Source: Limimaricola sp027213785 (GTDB taxonomy: Bacteria > Pseudomonadota > Alphaproteobacteria > Rhodobacterales > Rhodobacteraceae). From it: DNA of 64,000 nucleotides. Location of the stretch: positions 1 through 64,000 of the forward strand of contig NZ_CP193755.1 of the NCBI RefSeq assembly GCF_050847355.1. Reading direction: 5' to 3'. Below are positions 1 to 11,207 of this stretch, in pieces; positions within the stretch are counted from its first letter, which is position 1, and every line of letters begins with the position of its first letter. Position numbers and translations under genes: made by a program. A model generated the notes under the pieces. That model searched no databases. It worked only from the letters and a program-made list of their open reading frames with translations, and was not told where the DNA came from.

Positions 1-352
1 AAGGCCAGCTGCACGGCCGATCAGATCGGGACCGCGAACGGGGTGCCTGCTCTCTGGAGCGTGACGGGTGCACGGCCTCGGCCGTGCCATTGGCCGTCCC
101 GCGCTTGTCTGCATTGCGACCGCCATCCGGCGGGCGTCACATGCCGTCATGTCCCGATCCCGGGCCGAACTGCGATAGCGGGTCGGCGGCCTTGGCCGCC
201 CCCGTTCGGGTCCGGAGGTTAGGTCAGTCCGGTGCGGAACAGCGTCGGCGCATGCGCGCCGGCGACCGCACCGCCTGTGCCCGGATGTGGATGGCAAGGC
301 CGGGCGCGGCGGGCGCGCCCGGGTGACGATGAAGGCAGGTCGGGGACAGGTC
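1..352. other. Non-coding region upstream of dnaA
   Basis: No credible gene was found here; the open frames lack a ribosome binding site and look like random high-GC translation. The stretch contains a short perfect inverted repeat at 70-87 (GCACGGCC, 2-base loop, GGCCGTGC), and another GCACGGCC lies at 11-18. I see no AT-rich unwinding tract and no DnaA-box-like TTATNCACA, so there is no support for placing the replication origin here. The region probably holds the dnaA promoter and the tail of an upstream transcript. Confidence 0.5.
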
Positions 353-1720
353 ATGACGAACGAAATCTGGGCGCAGGTAAGCGAAGAGCTCAAGCAGGCG
401 GTGGGCGCCAACAACCACACCACCTGGATCGCGCCGCTGCGCTTCGAGGCGCTGGTCGACGGCGTCGCCCGGTTCCACGTGCCCACCACCTTCCACGGCA
501 ACTACGTGCTGCAGAATTTCGGCGACCAGATCCTGACGCAGCTGGCCCGCGCCGGCTTCACCGTGCAGCGCCTGATCTTCGCCCAGTCCGCCAGCGCCGC
601 CGCCGCGCCCCGTCCCGCGGCGCCCCAGCCGAAAGCCGACGCGGCCCCCGCCCATCTCGCGCTCGAGGATGACGACGCCACCCCCTCGGCCACGCTCGAC
701 CCGCGCTTCACCTTCGACCGCTTCGTCGTCGGCAAGCCCAACGAGATGGCCCATGCCGCCGCGCGCCGCATCGCCGAGGGCGGCAGCCTCGGCTTCAACC
801 CGCTGTTCCTCTATGGCGGTGTGGGCTTGGGCAAGACGCACCTGATGCATGCGATCGGCCACGAGCTGCGCGCCAGCCAGCCGCATCTGAAGGTCGTGCT
901 CACCTCCGCCGAGCAGTTCATGTACCGTTTCATCACCGCGCTGCGCGACAAGCGCATGATGGATTTCAAGCAGCTGTTCCGCTCGGTCGACGTGCTCATG
1001 GTCGATGACATCCAGTTCCTCGGCGGCAAGGATTCGACGCAGGAGGAGTTCTTTCACACCTTCAACGCGCTGATCGACGCCGGCAAACGGATCATCATCT
1101 CGGCCGATCGCGCGCCGGGCGCGATGAAGGATGTCGAGGAGCGGATCACCTCGCGCATGGGCTCCGGCCTCGTCGTGGACCTGTTCCCCACCGATTTCGA
1201 ACTGCGCGTCGGCATCCTGCAGGCCAAGGCCGACTACTACCGCGCGCAATATCCCGGCATCGTGGTGCAGCCCGGCGTCTACGAGTTCCTGGCGCATCGC
1301 ATCTCCAACAACGTGCGGGTGCTCGAGGGGGCCCTGACGCGGCTCTTTGCCTTTGCCTCGCTGGTGGGCCGCGAAATCTCGCTCGAGATGACGCAGGACT
1401 GCCTCGCCGACATCCTGCGCGCCAGCGATCGCAAGATCACCGTCGAGGAGATCCAGCGCCGGGTGTCGGAGCATTACAACATCCGCCTGTCGGACATGAT
1501 CGGCCCGAAGCGGCTGCGCAGCTATGCCCGGCCGCGCCAGGTGGCGATGTACCTGTCGAAGAAGCTGACCTCGCGTTCGCTGCCCGAGATCGGCCGCCGC
1601 TTTGGCGGGCGCGACCACACCACGGTGATGCACGGGGTGCGCAAGATCGAGGAGCTGAAGGCCACCGACAGCCAGATCGCCGACGACCTCGAACTGCTGC
1701 GCCGCGCGCTCGAGGAATAG
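353..1720 (+). CDS. dnaA: Chromosomal replication initiator protein DnaA
   Basis: DnaA binds origin boxes as an ATP complex, melts oriC and loads the DnaB helicase. The 455-residue product shows the usual order: an N-terminal interaction domain (about 1-75), an Ala/Pro-rich linker, an AAA+ core with Walker A GGVGLGKT at residues 155-162 and Walker B VLMVDD at 214-219, and the C-terminal DNA-binding signature GGRDHTTVMH at 418-427. I chose ATG 353 because GGGGACAGG lies just upstream and the protein begins MTNEIWAQ; in-frame ATGs at 287 and 329 would add unusual N-terminal residues. dnaN follows 119 bases later, the standard order. Confidence 0.97.
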   Translation: MTNEIWAQVSEELKQAVGANNHTTWIAPLRFEALVDGVARFHVPTTFHGNYVLQNFGDQILTQLARAGFTVQRLIFAQSASAAAAPRPAAPQPKADAAPAHLALEDDDATPSATLDPRFTFDRFVVGKPNEMAHAAARRIAEGGSLGFNPLFLYGGVGLGKTHLMHAIGHELRASQPHLKVVLTSAEQFMYRFITALRDKRMMDFKQLFRSVDVLMVDDIQFLGGKDSTQEEFFHTFNALIDAGKRIIISADRAPGAMKDVEERITSRMGSGLVVDLFPTDFELRVGILQAKADYYRAQYPGIVVQPGVYEFLAHRISNNVRVLEGALTRLFAFASLVGREISLEMTQDCLADILRASDRKITVEEIQRRVSEHYNIRLSDMIGPKRLRSYARPRQVAMYLSKKLTSRSLPEIGRRFGGRDHTTVMHGVRKIEELKATDSQIADDLELLRRALEE

Positions 1721-1839
1721 GCCGCGCCCCCGGCGCGAAGAGTGACGCCGCGCCGCCGCCGAAAATGCTTGAGGACGGGCTGAAAACAGGTAGTTTTCCA
1801 GTCCCGGCCCCGGTCGGCGACAACAGCGGAGCGATGCAC

Positions 1840-2958
1840 ATGAAATTCTCGATCGAACGCGGCGTTCTGCTCAAGGCCGTCGCCCAGGCCCAGTCGGTGG
1901 TCGAGCGCCGCAACACCATCCCGATTCTCGCCAACGTGCTGATCGAGGCCGAGGGCGACACGGTCCGCTTCCGCGCCACCGATCTCGATATCGAGGTGGT
2001 CGACCGCGCCCCGGCGACGGTCGAGGCCGCGGGCGCCACCACCGTCGCCGCCGTGCTGCTCAACGAGATCGTGCGCAAGCTGCCCGACGGGGCGCTGGTG
2101 ACGCTGACCGATCAGGGCGGCAACGGCCGCCTGTCGATCGAGGCGGGGCGCTCGAACTTCCAGCTCGCGACGCTGCCGAAGGAGGACTTCCCGGTGATGG
2201 CCTCCTCGGAATACGAGGCCAGCTTCACCGCGCCCGCGCCGGTGCTGCGCCGGCTGTTCGACAAGGCGAAGTTCGCGATCTCCACCGAAGAGACGCGCTA
2301 CTACCTCAACGGCGTCTACATGCATGTGGCCGAGGGCGAGCAGGGCCGCGTGCTGCGCTGCGTCGCGACCGACGGGCACCGGCTCGCGCGGATCGACGCC
2401 GAGCTGCCCGAGGGGGCCGAGACGATGGCCGGCGTCATCGTGCCGCGCAAGACCGTGAACGAGCTGCGCAAGCTGCTCGACGACGACGAGGCGCTGATCG
2501 AGGTGTCGGTGAGCGAGACGAAGATCCGTTTCACCACGCCGAACATCACCCTGACCTCCAAGGTCATCGATGGCACCTTCCCCGACTACAGCCGGGTGAT
2601 TCCGCAAAACAACCGCAAGCGGCTCGAGGTCGACGCGACCGAGTTCGCCCGCGCGGTGGACCGGGTCGCCACTGTCAGTTCCGAGCGCTCGCGCGCGGTG
2701 AAGCTGTCGCTGGAGGAAGACCGGCTGGTGCTCTCGGTGAATGCGCCGGATTCGGGAGCGGCCGAGGAGGAGCTGGCCGTGGCCTATGGCGACGAGCGGC
2801 TCGAGATCGGGTTCAATGCCAAGTACCTGCAGGAGATCGCGAGCCAAGTGGACCGCGAGAACGCGGTGTTCCTGTTCAACTCCTCCGGCGATCCGACCCT
2901 GATGCGCGAGGGCGACGACCAGTCGGCGGTCTATGTCGTCATGCCGATGCGCGTGTGA
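1840..2958 (+). CDS. dnaN: DNA polymerase III beta sliding clamp
   Basis: The beta clamp encircles DNA as a dimer and tethers polymerase III and repair partners. The 372-residue product begins MKFSIERGVLLKAV, contains NTIPILANVLIEA and TDLDIEV early on, and ends VYVVMPMRV, as expected for the three-subdomain clamp. ATG 1840 is preferred over an in-frame ATG at 1834 because AGCGGA sits 9 bases upstream of it. It lies between dnaA and recF on the same strand and is probably co-transcribed with at least one of them. Confidence 0.96.
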   Translation: MKFSIERGVLLKAVAQAQSVVERRNTIPILANVLIEAEGDTVRFRATDLDIEVVDRAPATVEAAGATTVAAVLLNEIVRKLPDGALVTLTDQGGNGRLSIEAGRSNFQLATLPKEDFPVMASSEYEASFTAPAPVLRRLFDKAKFAISTEETRYYLNGVYMHVAEGEQGRVLRCVATDGHRLARIDAELPEGAETMAGVIVPRKTVNELRKLLDDDEALIEVSVSETKIRFTTPNITLTSKVIDGTFPDYSRVIPQNNRKRLEVDATEFARAVDRVATVSSERSRAVKLSLEEDRLVLSVNAPDSGAAEEELAVAYGDERLEIGFNAKYLQEIASQVDRENAVFLFNSSGDPTLMREGDDQSAVYVVMPMRV

Positions 2959-2965
2959 CGCGGGC

Positions 2966-2991
2966 GGGATTTGCGTATTTGAAGAACAAAG
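2966..2991 (+). repeat. Intergenic repeat motif, copy 1
   Basis: GGGATTTGCGTATTTG followed by AAGAACAAAG lies between dnaN and recF. Related copies occur at 22388, 45709, 45774, 50062, 54559 and 54605. The tail AACAAAG is shared with the copy at 50062, while most others end in AAAGATGAA. The function is unknown; the motif always sits outside coding sequence. Confidence 0.7.
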
Positions 2992-3007
2992 TCGGTGAGG
3001 GCCGCGC

Positions 3008-4108
3008 GTGAAGGCGGCCGTCACCGCGCTCGAGCTGTCGCATTTCCGCTCGCACAAGCGGGCGAAGCTGGCGCTCGACGGGCGGCCGGTGGCGATCTTC
3101 GGTCCCAACGGCGCCGGCAAGACCAACCTGATCGAGGCGATATCGCTGCTGTCGCCGGGGCGGGGCATGCGCCGCGCCGGGGCCGAGGAGATCGCGCGGC
3201 GGCCCGAGCGGCTGGGCTGGAAGGTCTGGGCCGAGGTCGAGGCCGAGGGCGCGCCGCACGAGATCGAGACCCGCGCCGAGGCCGGGCAGAGCCGCACCGT
3301 GCAGATCGACGGCAAGACCGTGCCGCAGGTGGCGCTGGCGCGGGTGCTCCGGGTGCTGTGGCTGGTGCCCTCGATGGACCGGCTCTGGATCGAGGCGGCC
3401 GAGGGGCGGCGGCGATTCCTCGACCGGGCGGTGCTGAGCTTCGATCCCGGCCATGCCGAGCGGGTGCTCGATTACGAAAAGGCGATGCGGGAGCGCAACC
3501 GTCTGCTGAAGGACGGGGTGCGCGATCCGCATTGGTACGGCGCGCTGGAGGGCCGGATGGCCGAGGCGGGCGCGGTCATCTCCACCGCGCGCCGCGCCGC
3601 GATCGAGCGCCTTGCCGGCGCGCAGGACGAGACCGAGACCGCGTTTCCCACAGCCGATCTGGCGCTTACCTATCCCGACGAGACGCCCGAGGAGGTCGGG
3701 GAACTCGGAGCGGCCTTCGCGGCGATGCGCGGCCGCGACATGGCGGCGGGCCGCACCCTGATCGGGCCGCACCGCGCCGACCTCGATGCTTTGTGGCGCG
3801 CCAAGGGGGTGGCGGCGCGCGACGCCTCGACCGGCGAGCAGAAGGCGTTGCTGATCTCGCTGATTCTCGCCAATGCCCGGGCGCTGGCCGCCACCGGGGG
3901 CGCGCCGCCGGTTCTGCTGCTCGACGAGGTGGCGGCGCATCTGGACACGCGCCGCCGCGCGGCGCTTTATGACGAGATCTGCGCGCTGGGGCTGCAGGCC
4001 TTCATGACCGGCACCGAGCCGGGGCTGTTCGAGGCTCTGGGCGAGCGCGCGCAACGCATCGAGGTGACCGAAACCGCCGGCGTCTCGAGGATCGGGAGCG
4101 AGACATGA
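3008..4108 (+). CDS. recF: DNA replication and repair protein RecF
   Basis: RecF is an SMC-like ATPase that helps load RecA at gapped DNA. The 366-residue product has Walker A GPNGAGKT at residues 32-39, an ABC-type signature region (STGEQKALL) and a Walker B stretch (VLLLDEVAAHLD) in the C-terminal third. GTG 3008 is the apparent start, with GTGAGGG just upstream. The intergenic repeat motif separates it from dnaN. Its stop overlaps the ATG of the next gene (ATGA), so the downstream glyoxalase-like gene is translationally coupled. Confidence 0.95.
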   Translation: MKAAVTALELSHFRSHKRAKLALDGRPVAIFGPNGAGKTNLIEAISLLSPGRGMRRAGAEEIARRPERLGWKVWAEVEAEGAPHEIETRAEAGQSRTVQIDGKTVPQVALARVLRVLWLVPSMDRLWIEAAEGRRRFLDRAVLSFDPGHAERVLDYEKAMRERNRLLKDGVRDPHWYGALEGRMAEAGAVISTARRAAIERLAGAQDETETAFPTADLALTYPDETPEEVGELGAAFAAMRGRDMAAGRTLIGPHRADLDALWRAKGVAARDASTGEQKALLISLILANARALAATGGAPPVLLLDEVAAHLDTRRRAALYDEICALGLQAFMTGTEPGLFEALGERAQRIEVTETAGVSRIGSET

Positions 4109-4539
4109 CCCCACAGCGCGTGACGCTCATCACCCTCGGCGTGGACGAGATGGCGCGCGCCTGCGCTTTCTACGAGGCTCTGGGCTGGTCGCCGCACCCG
4201 TCGAGCCAGCCTTCCGTGACCTTCTACCAGATGCACGGATCGGTGCTGGGGCTGTTCGGCCGGGCCGATCTCGCCAAGGATCAGGGGCGGGCCGGCGCCG
4301 ATCTCGGCACCGGGGCGATGACGCTGGCGCAGAACTTCGAGACCCGCGCCGCGGTCGATGCCGCGTGGCGCCGGGCCCTCGATGCGGGCGCGACGGCGCT
4401 GAAGGCGCCCAAAGAGGTGTTCTGGGGCGGCTATTCCGGCTATTACGCCGATCCCGACGGCCATGTCTGGGAGATCGCCCACAACCCGTTCTGGCCGCTG
4501 GCCGCGGACGGGTCGCTGACGCTGCCCGACCCGGCATGA
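4105..4539 (+). CDS. VOC-family (glyoxalase/bleomycin resistance-like) protein
   Basis: A 144-residue vicinal oxygen chelate fold protein. It starts with a beta-strand and helix typical of the fold (RVTLITLGVDEMARACAFYE, GWSPH) and ends with YSGYYADPDGHVWEIAHNP, the second metal-ligand module of VOC proteins. The substrate cannot be told from sequence; relatives include lyases, dioxygenases and antibiotic-binding proteins. It overlaps recF by ATGA and the LysE gene by ATGA, giving a coupled recF-VOC-LysE chain that is not part of the core replication block. Confidence 0.88.
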   Translation: MTPQRVTLITLGVDEMARACAFYEALGWSPHPSSQPSVTFYQMHGSVLGLFGRADLAKDQGRAGADLGTGAMTLAQNFETRAAVDAAWRRALDAGATALKAPKEVFWGGYSGYYADPDGHVWEIAHNPFWPLAADGSLTLPDPA

Positions 4540-5156
4540 CCCTCGCCGCGCATGACCTCGCGCTCTATGCGGGCGCGCTTTTCGTGCTGTTCCTGACGCC
4601 CGGCCCGGTCTGGGTGGCGCTGACCGCCCGGGCGCTGTCGGGCGGGTTTCACGCAGCTTGGCCGCTGGCGCTCGGCGTGGTGGTGGGCGACGTGCTCTGG
4701 CCGCTGCTCGCCATCCTCGGCGTGAGCTGGGTGCTCTCGGTCTATGGCGGGTTTCTGGAATTGCTGCGCTGGGTCGCGGCCGCGATGTTCGTGACCATGG
4801 GCGTTCTGCTGTGGCGCCATGCCGACGCCTCCATCGCCCGCGACAGCCGCCTGACGCGGCCCGGCATGTGGGCCGGTTTCGCGGCCGGTCTGGCGGTGAT
4901 CCTGGGCAATCCCAAGGCGATCCTGTTCTACATGGGGATGCTGCCCGGCTTCTTCGACCTGTCGGGTCTGACCGTGCCCGACATCGCCGCGATCTGCGCG
5001 ATCTCCTTCGTCGTGCCGCTTGCGGGAAACCTCGTTCTGGCGGCCTCGATCGACCGGGCGCGGGCGCTTTTGACCTCGCCGCCGGCGCTGCGCCGGACCA
5101 ACCGCGCGGCGGCGGTGATGCTGGTCGGCATCGGGCTGCTCATTCCCCTGCTATAG
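4536..5156 (+). CDS. LysE/RhtB-family amino acid exporter
   Basis: A 206-residue inner-membrane protein with about six hydrophobic segments. The N-terminal FVLFLTPGPVWVALTARAL is the LysE/RhtB signature region, and FAAGLAVILGNPKAILFYMG is the second conserved block with the typical NPK. Members export basic or neutral amino acids, or homoserine lactones; the substrate is not deducible. It is translationally coupled to the VOC gene by an ATGA overlap and ends about 80 bases before gyrB. Confidence 0.9.
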   Translation: MTLAAHDLALYAGALFVLFLTPGPVWVALTARALSGGFHAAWPLALGVVVGDVLWPLLAILGVSWVLSVYGGFLELLRWVAAAMFVTMGVLLWRHADASIARDSRLTRPGMWAGFAAGLAVILGNPKAILFYMGMLPGFFDLSGLTVPDIAAICAISFVVPLAGNLVLAASIDRARALLTSPPALRRTNRAAAVMLVGIGLLIPLL

Positions 5157-5177
5157 CGCAAAATATGGGGGAAAACC

Positions 5178-5206
5178 GTGACATCCCCCACCAGTATTCG
5201 TATATT
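5178..5206 (+). promoter_or_regulatory. Probable sigma70-type promoter of gyrB
   Basis: GTGACA (5178-5183) and TATATT (5201-5206) are separated by exactly 17 bases, each matching five of six consensus positions. They lie about 30 bases upstream of the gyrB start. A short stem (TGGGGG at 5166-5171 with CCCCCA at 5185-5190) overlaps the -35 region and spacer. Confidence 0.55.
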
Positions 5207-5235
5207 CCGCCGGTAACGTCCCGAGGATTTCCCCC

Positions 5236-7650
<2,415 letters not shown>

Positions 7651-7659
7651 AGCCTCGTA

Positions 7660-7685
7660 GGATCGCGCATCATCATGCGCGATCC
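7660..7685. terminator. Perfect hairpin downstream of gyrB
   Basis: GGATCGCGCAT and ATGCGCGATCC form a perfect 11-base-pair stem with a CATC loop, 10 bases after the gyrB stop codon. No U-tract follows, so it may be a transcript-end stabiliser or a protein-binding palindrome rather than a classic intrinsic terminator. Confidence 0.55.
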
Positions 7686-7847
7686 TCACGCTCTTGCGCG
7701 ATTTGCCCATGGGGCTTGCCTGCTAGGGATCGTACAGCGGCTTTTCCAACCAAGATCCGCTCTTGCTCCTGAAAGCCCTCTAAACCACCGGTCCGCTAGC
7801 CCCTGTAGACAGCTTTGCGGCTTTGTCTCGGGCTCTCCCGCTTCTGC

Positions 7848-8261
7848 TTACGTCTCCTCAGGTGTAGGCCTGAGGCCGCCGCAGCGCCGGATTTCGAACT
7901 CATGATGGAGCCGTTCCGCAAGCTCGGACGGTGAGGTTGGCTTGATGCAGACCTGCACCTCGGGATGCGCCCGGCGCAGGTGATCCGGCAGGCCCACCCC
8001 GGTATGCACGACCACCGGCACCTCGGGACGGAGCACGTCCAGCACCGGGCCGATATCGCCATCGGGCAGATCGACGTCGACGATCGCCGCATCGGGTCGT
8101 GCGGTCTCGATCAGAGCCAAGGCATGTGCCACGGTCGATGCCGGTCCGAGGGCCGTGCCGCCGGCATCCTCGACACCGAGCGAGAGATCAAGCGCGATGA
8201 AGGGCTCGTCTTCCACGACCAGGACCCTGAGGCCATGAAGATATCGATCAGGTTCGGTCAA
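7848..8261 (-). CDS. Receiver-only response regulator
   Basis: A 137-residue protein consisting of a single receiver (REC) domain: acidic pocket VVEDEP (residues 15-20), probable phospho-acceptor D62 in AIVDVDLPDG, and the conserved lysine K107 before proline. There is no DNA-binding or enzymatic output domain, so it probably acts as a phosphate sink, as a phosphorelay shuttle or by protein contact. It lies 18 bases downstream of the large HWE-type kinase on the same strand, and the two almost certainly form one transcription unit and a cognate pair. Confidence 0.9.
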   Translation of the reverse strand: MTEPDRYLHGLRVLVVEDEPFIALDLSLGVEDAGGTALGPASTVAHALALIETARPDAAIVDVDLPDGDIGPVLDVLRPEVPVVVHTGVGLPDHLRRAHPEVQVCIKPTSPSELAERLHHEFEIRRCGGLRPTPEET

Positions 8262-8279
8262 GACGCCGCTCCATCCCTT

Positions 8280-11207
8280 TTACTGTGACAGCCGTTCGAG
8301 CATCGCGGTCAGGTGGATCTTGACGCCCTCCCGGCTCCAATCATGTTCGATCGTGCCGCCGAGCTGGCCCGTGGCACTGAGGCGCGCCAATTGGCTGCCG
8401 AATCCGCTTCGGTGCGGCGGTCCCATCAATTCCGGGCCACCGGTCTCGGCCCAACGCAGGGAAAGCGCATCTCCATCCGTGGTCCAATAAACCGTCACCC
8501 GGCCTTCGGGGGCGGAAAGCGCGCCGTATTTGGCGGCATTGGTGGCCAACTCGTGCAGGATGAGCGCAAGCCCCGTCGTGGCGGTGGGGCCGAGTTCCAC
8601 CGGTGGGCCGTCGAGTTCGATCGCCCCGTCCCGCCCGTCGATATGCGGCTCCATCACCACCTCGATCAGCTTGTCGAGCCCGCCGGTCGCTTCGGGGCTC
8701 TGGCGCGCGGTGATCGAGCTGCCGATCAACTCATGCGCGCGGGCGAGCGCCATCACGCGGCCGGTGAGCGCGGCCGACAGCTCGTCCACGTTGTTGGCAT
8801 GGCGCGCGGTCATCTTGATCATGCCGGCCGTGATCGAGAACAGGTTCTTCACGCGGTGGTTCAGCTCGCGCATCAGCAGCTGGCGCGCCTCTTCGGCGCG
8901 CTTGCGCTCGCTGATGTCGAGAATATTGCAGACCGCGCCCTGCAGTTCCCCCTGCCAGATTACCGGGCGGACCCAGTATTCCACCGGGAAGGAGCTGCCG
9001 TCGGTGCGATGGAAGACCTCGTCATCGACATGGGCCATCTCGCCGGTCGCGGCGACATGATAGATCGGACAATGTTCACGCGGGTAGGGCGTGCCATCGG
9101 CGCGGGAGTGGTGGATGATCTCGTGCAATTGCTTGCCGATGACGTCCTCTTCCTTTTCGAAGCCGAGCATGCGCAGGAAGGCCGCGTTGCACCGCGTCGT
9201 GTAGCCGTTCCTGTCGACGGCATAGAACCCGTCCGCCGTGGCATCGAGCAGCAGCGCCAGATCGGCCTCGCGGCGTTCGAGGTCGCTCTCGATCCGGCGT
9301 CTTTGCTCGATATCCGTCAGGACGCCGGGGAAGCGGAGCGCCTGTCCGGCGGCGTCGTGCTCGCAAAATCCGACCGCCTCGACCCAGCGATAGCAGCCGT
9401 TGCTGTGCCGCGCCCTGTATTCGGCGCGGTATGAGCCGCCATCGCGGACCGCCTTGTCGATCAACCCGCGCACGCGGTCCCAGTCCTCCGGATGAATGGA
9501 CGCCGCCGCCTCCGCGATCGGCATGCCGGCCCGGCACCGCTCGGGGGGCAGACCGAAGGCGCGAGCAAACCGTTCGTCCGCGGTGACGGTATCGGTCGGG
9601 ATATGCCAGATCCAGGTGCCGACGATCGCCCCGGCGGCCAGAGCCAGCTCGATACGTTCCTGAGCGACCTCCAGATCCTTCTTGGTCCTGAGCAGATCGC
9701 TTTCGGCGCGTCGCCGTTCCTCGATCTCGCGCTGCGCGGAGCGGTAGAGGCGTGCGTTGTCCAGCGCGATCGCCGCCTGACCCGCGAGGCCATCCATAAG
9801 CTTTTCGTGATGGGTGGAAAACCGACCGGGCTCGGCGTGGCCGAAGAAAAGCCCCCCGAGCACCTCTCCCGATCGCGAAATCACCGGGACGGCCAGATAG
9901 CTGCGCACCGGTAGATGGCCTTCGGGCATGCCGCGATAGGGCGCGTTGTCTCCATAGCGCGGGTCGGTGGTGATGTCGTCGGAGCGCACGATGCCATCCC
10001 CCGCGAAAGTCGGGGCAAAGACCTTGGTGTTGCGCGGCATCGGAAAGTTGCTGAACGCCATGCGGTCGACACCCGACAGCGTATAAAGCATGTAGCTTTC
10101 GCCGGAGGCCCCGACGACGTTGTAGAAGAACGCGCCGAACTGGGCACCGGTGAGCTCGACCCCGGCATCGGTGACCATCTGCACCAGCGCCTCGTGATCC
10201 AGCTCGGCCGCCACTCCCGCCCCGGTCCGGTTCAAGGTTTCCAAGAGCCGTGCCTGATCGTTCAGCGCTTCCTGGACCGAGTATCTCTCCAGGATCAGGG
10301 CCGTGATCCGGGCCACCAGGTCGAGAAAATCATCCTCTCGCCTCGTCGGCAGGCCGGGTTTGGGACTGTAGATCGCGAAGGTGCCCAGCACCTTGCCCTT
10401 GGCGCCCACGACCGGATGCGACCAGCAGGCGCGCAGGCCATGCGGCAGGGCCAGATCGCGGAAATCCTTCCAGAGCGGGTCGGTCGCGATATCGGCGACG
10501 TGGACCGGAGCACCTTCATAGGCGGCGGTGCCGCAGGACCCGACCGCCGGCCCGACCGCGACACCGTCGATGGCGTCGGTATAGGACTTGGCCAAGCCGA
10601 TTGCGGCGCCGTGGTAGAGCCTGCCGCCCTCCTTGTCGGTCAGAAGGATCGAGCAGGCGGCCTCCCGGCCAACGAAGTTCTGAACCGCCCGCATCAGCTC
10701 GTCGAGGATCAGTTCGAGGGGCCGCTCCTGCAGCGTCAATTCCAGAAGCTTGTGCTGGAGAACCTGCCGTTCGTCGGTTTTCTCTTCGGCGGGTTCCGTG
10801 ACCGACGCATCGAGGATCGTGCAGAGCACTCCCGCCGGTCGGCCGTGATCGTCCGCGACAGGTGCGAGCGACATTTCGTTCGTCAGGGCGGGACTGCCGT
10901 GGACAGGGGGAGATGACAACTTCAGCCGGGCCGCTTTTACCCCTTCCGTGACCCCGGCCAGAACCGGCTCTATGTTGCTCCAGAACGCCGCGAGGCCCTG
11001 CGCCGCCGGCTGTCCGAGAGCCTCGGGATGCGCCGTGCCAAGCAGTGGGCGGTAGGCGTCATTGTAGAACAGGTGCTGCTCGGGGCCCCAGCACATCCAG
11101 CTCGGCAGGGGAGATGCCAGCATGATCTGTAGTGCCGTCTTGAGGCTTTGCGGCCAGTCACACGGAGACCCGAGGGGGTGCCCATGCCACCCCCATGCCT
11201 CGATCAT
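8280..11207 (-). CDS. Multi-sensor HWE-family histidine kinase (PAS-GAF-GAF-PAS-PAS)
   Basis: A 975-residue sensor kinase with no obvious membrane segment. Reading N to C: a PAS-like region beginning with the LGSPCDWPQSLKTAL type of motif, two GAF-like domains (about 150-310 and 330-490), a coiled segment, and two PAS/PAC domains (about 515-770). The HWE-type transmitter has phospho-acceptor H784 in RELNHRVKN, HELATNAAKYG at 885-895 and the WAE motif at 919-921. HWE kinases usually act on receiver-only or PhyR-type regulators; here the receiver-only gene follows immediately. The ligands of the sensory domains are unknown. ATG 11207 is the most plausible start because the N-terminal motif begins within the first 15 residues. 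Confidence 0.92.
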   Translation of the reverse strand: MIEAWGWHGHPLGSPCDWPQSLKTALQIMLASPLPSWMCWGPEQHLFYNDAYRPLLGTAHPEALGQPAAQGLAAFWSNIEPVLAGVTEGVKAARLKLSSPPVHGSPALTNEMSLAPVADDHGRPAGVLCTILDASVTEPAEEKTDERQVLQHKLLELTLQERPLELILDELMRAVQNFVGREAACSILLTDKEGGRLYHGAAIGLAKSYTDAIDGVAVGPAVGSCGTAAYEGAPVHVADIATDPLWKDFRDLALPHGLRACWSHPVVGAKGKVLGTFAIYSPKPGLPTRREDDFLDLVARITALILERYSVQEALNDQARLLETLNRTGAGVAAELDHEALVQMVTDAGVELTGAQFGAFFYNVVGASGESYMLYTLSGVDRMAFSNFPMPRNTKVFAPTFAGDGIVRSDDITTDPRYGDNAPYRGMPEGHLPVRSYLAVPVISRSGEVLGGLFFGHAEPGRFSTHHEKLMDGLAGQAAIALDNARLYRSAQREIEERRRAESDLLRTKKDLEVAQERIELALAAGAIVGTWIWHIPTDTVTADERFARAFGLPPERCRAGMPIAEAAASIHPEDWDRVRGLIDKAVRDGGSYRAEYRARHSNGCYRWVEAVGFCEHDAAGQALRFPGVLTDIEQRRRIESDLERREADLALLLDATADGFYAVDRNGYTTRCNAAFLRMLGFEKEEDVIGKQLHEIIHHSRADGTPYPREHCPIYHVAATGEMAHVDDEVFHRTDGSSFPVEYWVRPVIWQGELQGAVCNILDISERKRAEEARQLLMRELNHRVKNLFSITAGMIKMTARHANNVDELSAALTGRVMALARAHELIGSSITARQSPEATGGLDKLIEVVMEPHIDGRDGAIELDGPPVELGPTATTGLALILHELATNAAKYGALSAPEGRVTVYWTTDGDALSLRWAETGGPELMGPPHRSGFGSQLARLSATGQLGGTIEHDWSREGVKIHLTAMLERLSQ

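Noticed and set aside
84..326. An 80-codon frame upstream of dnaA
   Set aside because: It has no ribosome binding site, its composition is Pro/Arg/Gly like random GC-rich DNA, and it reads into the dnaA leader.
224..1633. A 469-codon minus-strand frame across dnaA
   Set aside because: It is antisense to dnaA, with no ribosome binding site and His/Arg-rich composition.
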